Source: Pseudomonas fluorescens
GTDB lineage: Bacteria; Pseudomonadota; Gammaproteobacteria; Pseudomonadales; Pseudomonadaceae
NCBI RefSeq assembly: GCF_003732425.1
Contig: NZ_MOBX01000013.1
Location: forward strand, 620,001 to 684,000
Direction of reading: 5' to 3'
DNA length: 64,000 nucleotides
A model generated the notes under the pieces. That model saw only the letters and a list, made by a program, of their open reading frames with translations. It was not told the DNA's origin and searched no databases. Position numbers and translations under genes: made by a program. Positions 27,760-37,210 of this stretch are shown in pieces (positions within the stretch are counted from its first letter, which is position 1; the number at the start of each line of letters is the position of its first letter).

Positions 27760-28599
27760 ATGAGCAAAGCGCCGTACGTTCCGCCCCAGGTCTGGAAAAA
27801 CGAAGCCCCGTCTGGCGGTCAGTTCGCCAGCATCAATCGGCCGATTGCCGGGCCGACCCATGACAAGACCCTGCCGGTCGGCAAACATCCGCTTCAGCTG
27901 TACTCGCTGGCCACGCCCAACGGCGTGAAGGTGACCATTCTGCTCGAAGAGCTGTTGGCGCTGGGGCACAGCGATGCCGAATACGATGCGTGGCTGATCC
28001 GCATTGGCGAGGGCGATCAGTTCTCCAGCGGCTTTGTCGAGATCAATCCGAACTCGAAAATTCCGGCATTGCTCGATCGCAGCGTCGAGCCACCGATTCG
28101 CGTATTCGAATCGGGTTCGATCCTGCTGTATCTGGCGGAAAAATTCGGCGCCTTCCTGCCGAAGGATCCGGCCGGCCGCACCGAAACGTTGAACTGGCTG
28201 TTCTGGCAGATGGGTTCGGCGCCCTATCTGGGCGGCGGTTTCGGGCACTTCTATGCCTATGCGCCAGAGAAAATGGAGTACCCGATCAACCGCTTCACCA
28301 TGGAAGCCAAGCGGCAACTGGACGTGCTCGACCGGCGTCTGGCCGAAAGCGCCTATCTGGCTGGCGACCGCTACACCATCGCCGATATCGCGGTCTGGCC
28401 GTGGTATGGGCAACTGGTGCGCAACAACGTTTATTCGGCGGCCGAGTTCCTTGCGGCTCACGAATACACCCATTTGCAGCGTTGGGCCGAGGACATTGCT
28501 CAGCGGCCGGCGGTCATTCGCGGGCAACGCGTCAATCGCACTTGGGGCGATGAAGCGACTCAACTTCCCGAGCGTCACCAGGCTGAAGATTTGACCTGA
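27760..28599 (+). CDS. yghU: Glutathione transferase-like disulfide-bond oxidoreductase
   Basis: 279 residues. YghU-type GST: characteristic extended N-terminus (INRPIAGPTHDKTLPVGKHP), thioredoxin fold with LATPNGVKVTILLEE, glutathione-binding NPNSKIPALLD and ESGSILLYLAEKFG, then the helical domain. The Asn/Thr active-site region near TPNGVK fits YghU rather than Cys- or Ser-type GSTs. Cytosolic glutathione-dependent disulfide reduction is known for the E. coli protein. Confidence 0.88.
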   Translation: MSKAPYVPPQVWKNEAPSGGQFASINRPIAGPTHDKTLPVGKHPLQLYSLATPNGVKVTILLEELLALGHSDAEYDAWLIRIGEGDQFSSGFVEINPNSKIPALLDRSVEPPIRVFESGSILLYLAEKFGAFLPKDPAGRTETLNWLFWQMGSAPYLGGGFGHFYAYAPEKMEYPINRFTMEAKRQLDVLDRRLAESAYLAGDRYTIADIAVWPWYGQLVRNNVYSAAEFLAAHEYTHLQRWAEDIAQRPAVIRGQRVNRTWGDEATQLPERHQAEDLT

Positions 28600-28786
28600 C
28601 AGCCCTCTCCTCACGTTTAGCAGCGGGCCGATCACAAGCGTTTGTGGCCGGCCCGTTTTGCCTCTATCTCGCCCCCGAAAAACCGCGACTCTGCGCCAAC
28701 CCGCTACGCAGAGCGCCCGACCGATTGTGAAAAATTCGTTAACTAACTGAGCCGTACGGCTTTCTTCACCCGGAATGATCTGACAC

Positions 28787-28805
28787 ACTAATGCGAATAA
28801 TTCCT
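28787..28805 (+). promoter_or_regulatory. Possible Fur box
   Basis: ACTAATGCGAATAATTCCT matches 11 of 19 positions of the Fur consensus by eye and lies about 50 nt before the TonB receptor start. Iron repression of such receptors is usual. Moderate match only. Confidence 0.4.
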
Positions 28806-28855
28806 ACACGCACTCGCACTGGATTCGTTTTCGTATCATTTGGGGAAGCAGATTG

Positions 28856-31033
28856 ATGTCGTTTCGCACCATTCACCGCCGCTCAAACCGTTCACCGAAC
28901 CTGTTGGCACTCGCCATTTGCATGGCCGGCGTCACACCGGCGCTGGCCGACGAGGCAACACCCGCCACGCCTGAACAGGCCGCGCCGGCCACGCTGGAAC
29001 TGGACGCAACGGAAATCGGCGCGACCCAGATGAGCAGCACCACCGAAGACACCCAGTCTTACACCACCGGCCCGATGCGCACGGCGACCAAGCTCTCGCT
29101 GACCATGCGCGAAACGCCTCAGGCGGTGACGGTGATCACCCGTCAGCGCATGGACGACCAGAACATGACCAGCATCAATGACGTGGTGAAAGGCACGCCG
29201 GGACTGTTCCTCAGTCAGGCCAGCGGTCCGGGTCGACAGACCTACAGCTCGCGCGGCTTCGACATCGACACCATCATGTACGACGGTCTGCCGAGTTCGT
29301 ACTCGCCCTTTTCGATGGCGGTGCAACCGAACCTGGCGATGTTCGATCGCGTCGAAATCGTCCGTGGCGCGACCGGTCTGGTCACCGGCGCAGGCAATCC
29401 TTCGGCGGCGATCAACCTGGTGCGCAAACGCCCGACTGCCGATCAGCGCGTAACCCTCACCGGTGCCGCCGGCAGTTGGGATGACTACCGTGGCGAGATC
29501 GACGCCTCCAGCCCGTTGAACGAAAGCGGCACCCTGCGTGGCCGTGTGGTCAGTTCCTATCAGGGCGCCGACAGCTTCCGCGACAAGGAAGAAAACGACC
29601 ATGGCCTGTTCTACGCCATCGGTGAAGCCGACCTGAGCGACAGCACCACCGCGACCCTCGGTTTCTCCCGCCAGAATGAGCAGACCAACTATTTCTGGGG
29701 CGGCCTGCCGATCGGCACCAACGGCCACCACCTCGACCTGCCCCGCTCCACCTACCCGGGCACCGACTGGGAAAACCGCAAGCTGCAGATCGACACGGTG
29801 TTCGGCGAAGTCGAGCATCGTTTCGACAACGACTGGAAACTGCACGTCGCCGGCTCGTCCTCGACCCTCGACGGCGAGTTCTCCGGGACTTACCTGTCGC
29901 GCTACGCCGGCCCGCTGGAAACCACGGCCTATCAATCCCATCACACCGACAAGCAGCGTTCGCTCGACGTGTTCGCCAGCGGCCCCTTCGAAGCATTCGG
30001 CCGCAGCCACGAACTGGTGGTCGGCGCCAGCAATCGTGTGTACGACGCGACCACCAAGGAATACGATCCGTACACCACGGCGTGGCCGATTGGCGCGCCC
30101 AAGCCCGACTTCGTGCGTGACGGCAAAACCCGCAACGTCACCACCCAGGACGCCGTCTACCTGACCACCCGCCTGAGCCTGGCCGATCCGCTGACGCTGA
30201 TCCTAGGCGGCCGTCTCGACTGGTACGACTACGATGACCGCACGGCCGATGGCGACTACAAAGTCACGCGCAACCTCACCCGTTACGCCGGCCTGATCTA
30301 CAAACTCGACGACCACCACTCGCTGTACGCCAGCTACACCGACATCTTCACCCCGCAAACCCAGAAGGACCTCGGCGGCAAGGTGCTCGAACCGATCGTC
30401 GGCGAAAACTACGAAGTGGGCATCAAAGGCGAGTACTTCAACGGCGCCCTCAACGCCAGTCTGGCGGTGTTCCAGATGGACCAGACCGGCCGCGCCACCC
30501 AGGCCGACAATCAGTTCGGCTGCCCGGTCCTGACCTGCTACGGGGCATCGGGCAAGGTGCGTAGCCAGGGCGTGGACATGGAACTGCAAGGCGCGCTGAC
30601 CGACAACTGGCAGGTCGGCGCCGGCTACACCTACACCCGCGCGCACTACATCAAAGACGAGAACCCGGCCAACAAAAATCAACGTTTCGAAACCGACACG
30701 CCCGAGCATCTGTTCAAGGTGTCCACCGTGTACCGCTTCCAGGGTCCGCTGCAACACCTGCGCGTGGGCGGCAACGTTTACTGGCAGAGCCGCATGTACA
30801 ACGACGTCGCCCTGGCCAATAACGGTAGCTACCGGCTTGAACAGGGCGGCTATGCAGTCACCGACCTGATGGCCGGGTACGAGGTCAACAAACACCTGGA
30901 TCTTCAGGTTAACGCGAACAATATCTTTGACCGCGTGTATTACTCCGCCATCGGCTCCAACGTCACCTGGGGGTCCAACGACAACTACGGCACTCCGCGC
31001 AGCTATATGCTGACGGCCAAGTACAAGTTCTGA
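28856..31033 (+). CDS. TonB-dependent siderophore receptor
   Basis: Outer-membrane receptor of 725 residues. Signal peptide ends near PALADEA; TonB-plug motifs ETPQAVTVITRQRMDDQ and FDRVEIVRGATGLVTGAGNPS; then a 22-strand barrel ending in the terminal Phe (LTAKYKF). The FhuE/FpvA-like plug suggests a hydroxamate-type or pyoverdine-like ferric siderophore. There is no long N-terminal signalling domain, so it does not control a sigma factor. ATG at 28856 preferred over the adjacent TTG. A possible Fur box lies upstream and a strong terminator follows. Confidence 0.92.
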   Translation: MSFRTIHRRSNRSPNLLALAICMAGVTPALADEATPATPEQAAPATLELDATEIGATQMSSTTEDTQSYTTGPMRTATKLSLTMRETPQAVTVITRQRMDDQNMTSINDVVKGTPGLFLSQASGPGRQTYSSRGFDIDTIMYDGLPSSYSPFSMAVQPNLAMFDRVEIVRGATGLVTGAGNPSAAINLVRKRPTADQRVTLTGAAGSWDDYRGEIDASSPLNESGTLRGRVVSSYQGADSFRDKEENDHGLFYAIGEADLSDSTTATLGFSRQNEQTNYFWGGLPIGTNGHHLDLPRSTYPGTDWENRKLQIDTVFGEVEHRFDNDWKLHVAGSSSTLDGEFSGTYLSRYAGPLETTAYQSHHTDKQRSLDVFASGPFEAFGRSHELVVGASNRVYDATTKEYDPYTTAWPIGAPKPDFVRDGKTRNVTTQDAVYLTTRLSLADPLTLILGGRLDWYDYDDRTADGDYKVTRNLTRYAGLIYKLDDHHSLYASYTDIFTPQTQKDLGGKVLEPIVGENYEVGIKGEYFNGALNASLAVFQMDQTGRATQADNQFGCPVLTCYGASGKVRSQGVDMELQGALTDNWQVGAGYTYTRAHYIKDENPANKNQRFETDTPEHLFKVSTVYRFQGPLQHLRVGGNVYWQSRMYNDVALANNGSYRLEQGGYAVTDLMAGYEVNKHLDLQVNANNIFDRVYYSAIGSNVTWGSNDNYGTPRSYMLTAKYKF

Positions 31034-31062
31034 GTCGCTGACGTTCTAACCAGCAGCAAAAA

Positions 31063-31096
31063 ACAAGGGCGCCGGGGAAATCCACGGCGCCCTTGT
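31063..31096 (+). terminator. Intrinsic terminator of the TonB receptor gene
   Basis: Perfect 12-bp stem ACAAGGGCGCCG/CGGCGCCCTTGT with a 10-nt loop, A-rich before and ACTTT after. Confidence 0.8.
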
Positions 31097-31173
31097 ACTT
31101 TCTGGCCTCTTCATTAGTCATGAACAGCAATAACCGTTAGTCTCTGAGCGAACTCTTCACGAAGCATCGCGCC

Positions 31174-32367
31174 ATGACCAATCCGGAATTCACCCCCGAC
31201 ATCGACGCGATCCGCAGCATTGACGCGGTTCCGGTCATCCTGAGCATGGTCAAACACCTCACGGGCATGCGTTTCGCCGCGGTGGCGCGGGTCACTGAAA
31301 GTAACTGGGTGGCGTGCGCGGTCGATGACTCCATTGATTTCGGGCTAAAACCCGGTAGCGAGTTGGTACTCGAATCGACCATCTGCCACGAGATCCGCCA
31401 GCATCAGCAGCCGGTGATCTTCGGGCATGCGAGTGCGCACCCGGTCTTCTCCCTGCACCACACACCGAAAACCTATGGGCTGGAAAGCTACATCTCCATT
31501 CCCATCGTCAAAGCCAATGGCGACTTCTTCGGCACACTGTGCGCCATCGACTCGGTCCCGGCCAATATCGATGAACCGGCCATTACCAAGACACTGACCT
31601 TGTTCGCTCAATTGATCGCGATGAACCTGGACACGCAACGCCATCTGGAAGCGACCCAGATCGAGCTGAACAACGCCAATGAACTCGGGCGCCTGCGCGA
31701 GCAATTCATCGCCGTACTGGGCCACGACTTACGCACGCCACTGAGCGCGGTGCGTATGAGCGCCGACTTGCTGGAAAGCAAAACCGAAGACAAACGCTCG
31801 CTCAACCTGATTGCAGCGATTCGCAACAGCTCGGTGCGCATGGGCGTGTTGATCGAAAACATCCTCGACTTTGCCCGAGGACGACTGGGCGGCGGGATTC
31901 CGGTGCAGCGCAAGTTGGTAGACGACTTGCAGCACACCTTGCAATTGACCCTCGCCGAGGTACAAGCGTCCCATCCCCAAGCGGTGTTTATCCATGAACT
32001 GAATGTGCCGGCGGGTATCTATTGCGATGCGCTGCGCATCAGCCAATTGCTTTCCAATCTGCTGGGCAACGCGGCCACCCATGGCTCGAACAGCGCGCCA
32101 ATCGCCCTCAAGGCGTATGCAGAAAATGACGAGATCGTCATCTCCCTGACCAATCAGGGCACACCGATTTCAGCGCAACTGATGCCACTGCTGTTCGAAC
32201 CGTTCTCCCGAGCCGAAGCCGGGCAACGTTGCGAGGGTTTGGGGCTGGGGCTGTATATCGCCTCGCAGATCGCGATGGCGCACAACGGCACCTTGAGCGT
32301 GACCTCAAGCGCCGAGGCGGGAACCTGCTTCGTGGCAAGATTCCCGGCCCGGTACAAATGGCTTTAA
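31174..32367 (+). CDS. Soluble GAF-domain sensor histidine kinase
   Basis: 397 residues, no membrane segment: GAF domain (about 15-155; YISIPIVKANGDFFGTLCAID), HisKA with His184 in GHDLRTPLSA, and HATPase with N box LLGNAATHG and G2 GLGLGLYIA. No adjacent response regulator, so it is an orphan kinase. The GAF Cys71 (STICHEI) may be a ligand or redox position (inference). Its 3' end overlaps the convergent LysE gene by 4 nt. Confidence 0.9.
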   Translation: MTNPEFTPDIDAIRSIDAVPVILSMVKHLTGMRFAAVARVTESNWVACAVDDSIDFGLKPGSELVLESTICHEIRQHQQPVIFGHASAHPVFSLHHTPKTYGLESYISIPIVKANGDFFGTLCAIDSVPANIDEPAITKTLTLFAQLIAMNLDTQRHLEATQIELNNANELGRLREQFIAVLGHDLRTPLSAVRMSADLLESKTEDKRSLNLIAAIRNSSVRMGVLIENILDFARGRLGGGIPVQRKLVDDLQHTLQLTLAEVQASHPQAVFIHELNVPAGIYCDALRISQLLSNLLGNAATHGSNSAPIALKAYAENDEIVISLTNQGTPISAQLMPLLFEPFSRAEAGQRCEGLGLGLYIASQIAMAHNGTLSVTSSAEAGTCFVARFPARYKWL

Positions 32368-33005
32368 GCCGCCTGCCGCCGCATCGTCAGAATCGCCGCG
32401 CCAAAACCAATAAAGGTCGAACCGACCACACGACTGACCCAACGCGACAAGGCCGGACGGGTCAGCACGCCCTTCGCGCGCGAAGCCAGCGCGGCATACA
32501 CACTCAGTGACGACACCGACAACGCCATGAAGATCGAGGTCAGGATCAAAAACTGCGGCAGCAACGCCGCGTCCTGATCAATGAACTGCGGAAACAACGC
32601 GGTAAAAAACATCGTCGCCTTGGGATTGGTCACCGCCGTCAGGAACGCCGACTTGTACAACTTGCCGCGAGTCGGCCGCACCCTGCCCGCCTCCCCTTCA
32701 ATCCCATCCGGCAGCATCGGCCCCTTTTTAAACAATTGCTTGACCCCGAGGTAAAACAGATACCCGGCCCCGATAATCTTCACCGCGTTAAACAGCACTT
32801 CAGAACTGGCCAACAACGCCCCCAACCCCAACATCGCCGCCGCCGACAAACAAAACAGCCCACTGGCATTCCCCAGCGACGACCAGATCGTACTGCGCTG
32901 CCCGTGAGCGAGACTGTTATTGATCGCCATCAACGTCGCCGGCCCCGGACTGGCAATAGCAATCGCCGCAACCACAGTGAAGGTCAATATCGAGTGAGAA
33001 TCCAT
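32364..33005 (-). CDS. LysE/RhtB-family amino-acid exporter
   Basis: 213-residue inner-membrane exporter with about six helices. Family motif near the N-terminus: AIASPGPATLMAINNSLAHG, followed by KIIGAGYLFYLGVKQL. Exports amino acids or homoserine lactone-like compounds in known members; substrate here unknown. Confidence 0.9.
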   Translation of the reverse strand: MDSHSILTFTVVAAIAIASPGPATLMAINNSLAHGQRSTIWSSLGNASGLFCLSAAAMLGLGALLASSEVLFNAVKIIGAGYLFYLGVKQLFKKGPMLPDGIEGEAGRVRPTRGKLYKSAFLTAVTNPKATMFFTALFPQFIDQDAALLPQFLILTSIFMALSVSSLSVYAALASRAKGVLTRPALSRWVSRVVGSTFIGFGAAILTMRRQAA

Positions 33006-33065
33006 TTTCGCTGCTCGTATGATTGAAGTTGCCGCATGTTACAGCAACCGGCTGCATAGCCCAGA

Positions 33066-33680
33066 TCAAAAGCCCCTCACCCTAACCCTCTCCCAGAGGG
33101 AGAAGGAACTGACCGAGGTGATTGCGAGAGCTACGCCGACGTGAAATACCGAGCCGAACTCAGGTTCTAAAAAGCCCGGCATCCCCCAAAACCAAACACA
33201 GCCCCGCCCCTCACCACTCAACAGGATGAGCGTTAGCTCGGCTGCAGCTCTTGATCTTGCCCTGCTGGCCCCTTCGGCAGGCTGAGTGGAGGGATTTATC
33301 CGGGGGTGGGAGCGCAGCGACCGTTCGACGCAGTCGAACACATCGAAAGGAGGTGCAGCGAAGCAAACCGGAAGCGATGCCCCCGGATAGATCCCGGAGC
33401 GAAGGAACCCCGAGCCCCAGCGAGCGGGCCGAACGCCGGGGCCCAGACCTTTGGTTCCTTTGGGGCGTTTGCCAAAGGGACTCGCTGTAAGAGCGAAACC
33501 GCCAGCGGCAACACCCGAAGCAACGGATATTCACAAAGAACACCCCGAGCATGGTCGGCCCAAAGGCCGCCAAGCCCAAACAAACAAACAAAAAAAAGCC
33601 CCGCAACCACATAAAGGCGCGAGGCAAAAAATTGGTTGGTTGCGGCCAACCAAAGGAGCTCAGTCAAATACGTACAAAAG
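33066..33680. other. Repeat-like intergenic region without a convincing gene
   Basis: About 600 nt. It begins with a CCCTAACCCTCTCCCAGAGGGAG palindrome and continues with a GC-rich block (33240-33520) and an A-rich block containing an AAACAAACAAACAAAAAAAA run (about 33578-33598). Open frames exist on both strands, but they have Ser/Arg-rich, unconserved-looking products and no ribosome-binding sites. It looks like a dispersed Pseudomonas repeat rather than a gene. Confidence 0.5.
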
Positions 33681-33686
33681 CCAAAA

Positions 33687-34028
33687 TCAGATGCAATCCT
33701 GAGCCGCCCGCTCAAAACTCGAAGGCAAAAGATTCGAAGCCAACAAATGCCGCTCGTAGATAAACACCTTGCCGCCACTGCCAGCCTTGTAAGCCTCGAG
33801 CACGTTGTCAGCCGAAACCTTGCTCGGCACCACAATCCGATAACTACGCTGAGTCTGCGAAACCGTCGGGTTCAACGCACTGCCCTGCAACTTCGGTACA
33901 ACACAATCGGCGTATTGCGCAGGCGTCTTGCTGGTCTGCAAAGTCAGGCTCGGGTTATTCGGCGCCGAAGCACAACCGGCGAGCAGCAAAGAGGCAACAG
34001 CCAGAACAGGCACAAATAAAAGACGCAT
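33687..34028 (-). CDS. Small lipoprotein
   Basis: 113 residues; signal peptide with lipobox LLLAGC (MRLLFVPVLAVASLLLAGCA). The mature part contains two further Cys (YADCVVPK and the penultimate AAQDCI) that may pair. No family recognised. Start at 34028 selected because AGGA lies 8 nt upstream. Independent transcript beside another exported protein. Confidence 0.75.
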   Translation of the reverse strand: MRLLFVPVLAVASLLLAGCASAPNNPSLTLQTSKTPAQYADCVVPKLQGSALNPTVSQTQRSYRIVVPSKVSADNVLEAYKAGSGGKVFIYERHLLASNLLPSSFERAAQDCI

Positions 34029-34114
34029 CGGTGTCATCCTGAAAATAAACGTTCGGTTCAACCGGCAACGGTTCAGCCTCACGGAGCCGCCGTCGCCATT
34101 TATGTTTTAAGCGT

Positions 34115-34759
34115 TCAGCTCGACGCTACCAGCGCTTTGAGCGACACATCGAATTGCTTCAAGGCGTTGAGTTGCAAGTCACGCTGCTTGCCGATCTGCG
34201 CAGCGATGGCCGGTGCCGCCTGGTTATGCACCCAGACCGAAGGCAACTGTTTCTCGACGGCGCCTTCTGCCTTGCCGATGTATTGCAACTCGGCGTCGTA
34301 GAAGCGTGCGGTAAAACGCGCTTCGACCAGACTGTTCTGCTGCGTCAGCAAGCGGTTGAAGGTGTCGAGCTTCACCACCACGTCCGGATGCGCCTGCACC
34401 AGGGCATCAAGGTTGTCGTAAACGGTCACCGACAAGAACTGCTGTTGCAGCGAACTCACCAGCCAGTCGATGGCCAGTTCCGGATCGGAACTGCTGACAA
34501 AGGCTTGGCGAATCCGCGAGTCGAGCGCATCTTTCGCGCCGTTGACCGCCATGTCGTGGTAACGCTCAAGGTATTGCAGGTTGTCCAGAGTGTTCTCGCT
34601 GAGCAACACACCCACCGTTTGCGAATGTTGCAACGTGGCGCTGCTGCCCGTGATGGTCTGGAAGTGACACGACCCGGCATCGGCTGCGTAAGTCGGGGCT
34701 ATGAACAGTGCGCCGCCTGTCAGCAGGGCGACCAAAGCCAGTCGGGTCAGTGGGTTCAT
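34115..34759 (-). CDS. Exported hypothetical protein
   Basis: 214 residues with a Sec signal (LALVALLTGGALFIAPTYAA). The mature region is alpha/beta mixed, with TVGVLLSENTLDNLQYLERYHDMAV-type helices (positions about 45-70) and a C-terminal helical stretch rich in Gln/Leu. No family recognised. ATG at 34759 follows AAGGAATTTGCGCG. Likely periplasmic. Confidence 0.7.
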   Translation of the reverse strand: MNPLTRLALVALLTGGALFIAPTYAADAGSCHFQTITGSSATLQHSQTVGVLLSENTLDNLQYLERYHDMAVNGAKDALDSRIRQAFVSSSDPELAIDWLVSSLQQQFLSVTVYDNLDALVQAHPDVVVKLDTFNRLLTQQNSLVEARFTARFYDAELQYIGKAEGAVEKQLPSVWVHNQAAPAIAAQIGKQRDLQLNALKQFDVSLKALVASS

Positions 34760-34930
34760 CGCGCAAATTCCTTGAGCTGCGTGTTCGATGGAAGTGATTT
34801 TCCGCCGATTGCCGACAAAGCAGAACTTGCGTTTCGTGATGGTCACTATTACTTCTAGCAATAGTTGCGCGACGTGCAGACTGATACACACTCAACCACA
34901 ACGAGAAAAACAGCCAATGAGGAGTTCGCC

Positions 34931-35179
34931 TTGAGAACGTTTGACCTGATCCGTGACGCCGTTCTGCCCGATTTCCGCGAGCGTGTGGCCGAATATCTGG
35001 TTCAGTACGAAAGCGTATTGCTGGACAAGGACATCACCGACCGACAGCTCATCAATGACACCGCCAACCAGTTGCGCGGTTACCTGCGCGGGCTCAACAC
35101 CACCCGCGTGTTGGGCATGGCTTATTGGGAAGAACTGGATCGTCGCGTCGTCGACACTTGGCTCACGCCCGTGCAATGA
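34931..35179 (+). CDS. Small hypothetical protein
   Basis: 82 residues, helical and charged: RDAVLPDFRERVAEYLVQYE then DRQLINDTANQLRGYLRGLN. No signal or membrane segment. TTG start at 34931 chosen because GAGGAG sits exactly 6 nt upstream; an upstream TTG at 34865 lacks one. An ATG at 34917 opens a five-codon frame across this site. Function unknown. Confidence 0.65.
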   Translation: MRTFDLIRDAVLPDFRERVAEYLVQYESVLLDKDITDRQLINDTANQLRGYLRGLNTTRVLGMAYWEELDRRVVDTWLTPVQ

Positions 35180-35326
35180 CAGATCGGCCCGGGGTTCAGG
35201 GGGGCGGCTAACGACCGCGCCCTCCCCGCAGCCAGTGGTCTGCGCGGCAATACGGCCTCTGCGAAAAAGCCGCCCGAACGCTTACAATCGCCGGTCAAAC
35301 TGCCACTTAGACAGGCTCATCAAGAA

Positions 35327-36484
35327 ATGCCGCTCGATCCACCTACGATGCTGACCCTTTCCATCGCCCTCGCAGCCGCCGCAGCGCTGTACCTGGCGAT
35401 CGAATGGCGCAGCATTCGTGAGCCTTCGCTGCTGTTCTGGAGCGCCGGTTTTGCCACCATCACCGTCGGCTCCACCCTGGCCCTGCTGCGCATCAGCGGC
35501 TTTTTGCTGATCGGCATCTGGTTCGCCAACGGCTTGCTGGTGACCGCGCATTTCCTGTTCCTGCTCGGCGTGGCGCGCTTCACCCAGATCCGACTGTCGC
35601 CGGCCTGGTACCTGATCTTTGTCACCTGGCTGGTCTTGCTGCTGTTGCCGGAGGGGCCACTGTGGTCGAAGGTCATGCTGGCGGCCAATTCGCTGCTGGT
35701 GGCGTTGTCGACCCTCAAGGCCAGTTCGCTGCTACGCCCCCACGGCAAGTCGTTGAGCGTCGGCGCGGTGCAGTTGCGTTATGTCTTGCTCGGTCACGGG
35801 ATTTTCTACGTGGCCAAAGCGCTGACGGTGGTGATCCCCGGCACGCTGATCGATCTGGCGGCGTTTCGTGGCGAGATCATTCAGATTTCCTTGGTCGAGG
35901 GTGCGATGGCAATCATGTTGATCGCCCTGTCGATGACCGGCACCGAACGATACCGCCGGGAAAAACAGATCGCCCGCCTCGCCGAGCGCGACCCGCTGAC
36001 CGCCCTGTACAACCGCCGCGCCCTGGAAAAGCGTGCGCCGCGCTTGTTCGAACAGGTTTCGCCGGCGCATCCCGGCGCCTTACTGCTGATCGATATCGAC
36101 AACTTCAAACTGGTCAACGACCAGTACGGCCACACTGCCGGCGATCGTTTGCTGATCGCGCTGAGTGAGATGATCCGCTCGGTGCTGCCGCGCAATGCCC
36201 TGACCGCACGCCTGGGCGGTGACGAGTTTGTCATTTTGCTCAGCAGCACATCGGGTGAGCGCGTCATGGAACTGGGCAACGCATTGCGCGAGCAGTTTCT
36301 GACCATGACTTCTCAGACATTCCCCACCACCGCCGCCGTGACCCTGAGCATCGGCGCCAGCCTGTTCGACAAGCCGCCCGCGCACCTGACGGCGCTGATC
36401 GAGCAAGGCGACGCCGCCCTCTACGAATCGAAACGCGGCGGACGCAATCGCTTGCGCCTGACCGGACTCACCACTCCAGGATAA
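35327..36484 (+). CDS. Membrane diguanylate cyclase (GGDEF)
   Basis: 385 residues: about six or seven N-terminal membrane helices (to ~residue 200), then a GGDEF domain with DPLTALYNRRAL, IDIDNFKLVND and the intact active site RLGGDEF. The position of the inhibitory I-site reads RNAL, not RxxD, so c-di-GMP product inhibition is probably absent. Makes c-di-GMP, affecting biofilm and motility (family knowledge). Confidence 0.9.
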   Translation: MPLDPPTMLTLSIALAAAAALYLAIEWRSIREPSLLFWSAGFATITVGSTLALLRISGFLLIGIWFANGLLVTAHFLFLLGVARFTQIRLSPAWYLIFVTWLVLLLLPEGPLWSKVMLAANSLLVALSTLKASSLLRPHGKSLSVGAVQLRYVLLGHGIFYVAKALTVVIPGTLIDLAAFRGEIIQISLVEGAMAIMLIALSMTGTERYRREKQIARLAERDPLTALYNRRALEKRAPRLFEQVSPAHPGALLLIDIDNFKLVNDQYGHTAGDRLLIALSEMIRSVLPRNALTARLGGDEFVILLSSTSGERVMELGNALREQFLTMTSQTFPTTAAVTLSIGASLFDKPPAHLTALIEQGDAALYESKRGGRNRLRLTGLTTPG

Positions 36485-36492
36485 TAAAAACC

Positions 36493-37029
36493 ATGTCCAG
36501 CCTCGTTCCCCCTTTGCAAGACCTCGCCGCGCCCGAAGGCGTTTGCTACGGCTGCGGCGGCCGCAACCCGCACGGCCTGCACGTCAAAAGTCGCTGGCAC
36601 GAAGACGGCGTGCACGTGATCGCCGAACACCTGCCGGAGGCCAAATACTGCGGCTGGCCGGACCTGGTCTACGGCGGCCTGATCGCGATGCTGGTCGACT
36701 GCCATTCCAACTGGACGGCGATGGCGTATCACTACCGCGCAGAAAACCGCGAACCCGGCAGCCTGCCGCGCATCGACTGCGTCACTGGCAACCTTGGGAT
36801 CAAGTTCATCAAACCGACACCGATGGGCGTGCCGCTGATTTTACGGGCGACAGTCGAGGGTGAAGTCGGGCGCAAGACCCGGGTGATTTGCGAGGTGTAT
36901 GCGGGGGACGTGCTGACGGCGGTGGGTGATTCGGTGTTTGTGCGGGTGGATACAGGGCTGCTGGCGGATGCGGCGCATGGGCGTCAAACAGCACTGCAAC
37001 TAAAAACCGAACCCAGCAAAAGTGGCTGA
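36493..37029 (+). CDS. PaaI-type hotdog-fold thioesterase
   Basis: 178 residues. An N-terminal Cys cluster CYGCGGRNPHGL, then the hotdog core with YGGLIAMLVDCHSNW (active-site Asp/His region) and a following strand pattern IKFIKPTPMG. Likely an acyl-CoA thioesterase; substrate unknown. Starts 8 nt after the GGDEF gene, so the two may share a transcript. Confidence 0.82.
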   Translation: MSSLVPPLQDLAAPEGVCYGCGGRNPHGLHVKSRWHEDGVHVIAEHLPEAKYCGWPDLVYGGLIAMLVDCHSNWTAMAYHYRAENREPGSLPRIDCVTGNLGIKFIKPTPMGVPLILRATVEGEVGRKTRVICEVYAGDVLTAVGDSVFVRVDTGLLADAAHGRQTALQLKTEPSKSG

Positions 37030-37068
37030 TCACAGGCAGGAGCCTGACTGATAGACCGAGGTGCATTC

Positions 37069-37190
37069 ATCGCTAGCAGGCTAGCTCCCACAGTGGTTTT
37101 GTGTGTTGCACAGCATCTGCGTGGGAATCAGATCTGACAAAGCACTGGTGCGCGCCACAGATCCAGTGTGGGAGCTAGCCTGCTAGCGAT
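37069..37190. repeat. REP doublet (GCTAGCAGGCTAGC type)
   Basis: Two REP units in inverted orientation: ATCGCTAGCAGGCTAGCTCC at the left end and its complement at the right end. It lies next to the RAYT gene; a third unit is at 37766-37790. Confidence 0.85.
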
Positions 37191-37210
37191 AGAGGCGGCT
37201 CGGTTTCAGC

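Noticed and set aside
33306..33614. Plus-strand open frame in the 33 kb intergenic block
   Set aside because: No ribosome site, unusual composition and overlapping frames on both strands; treated as repeat-like DNA.
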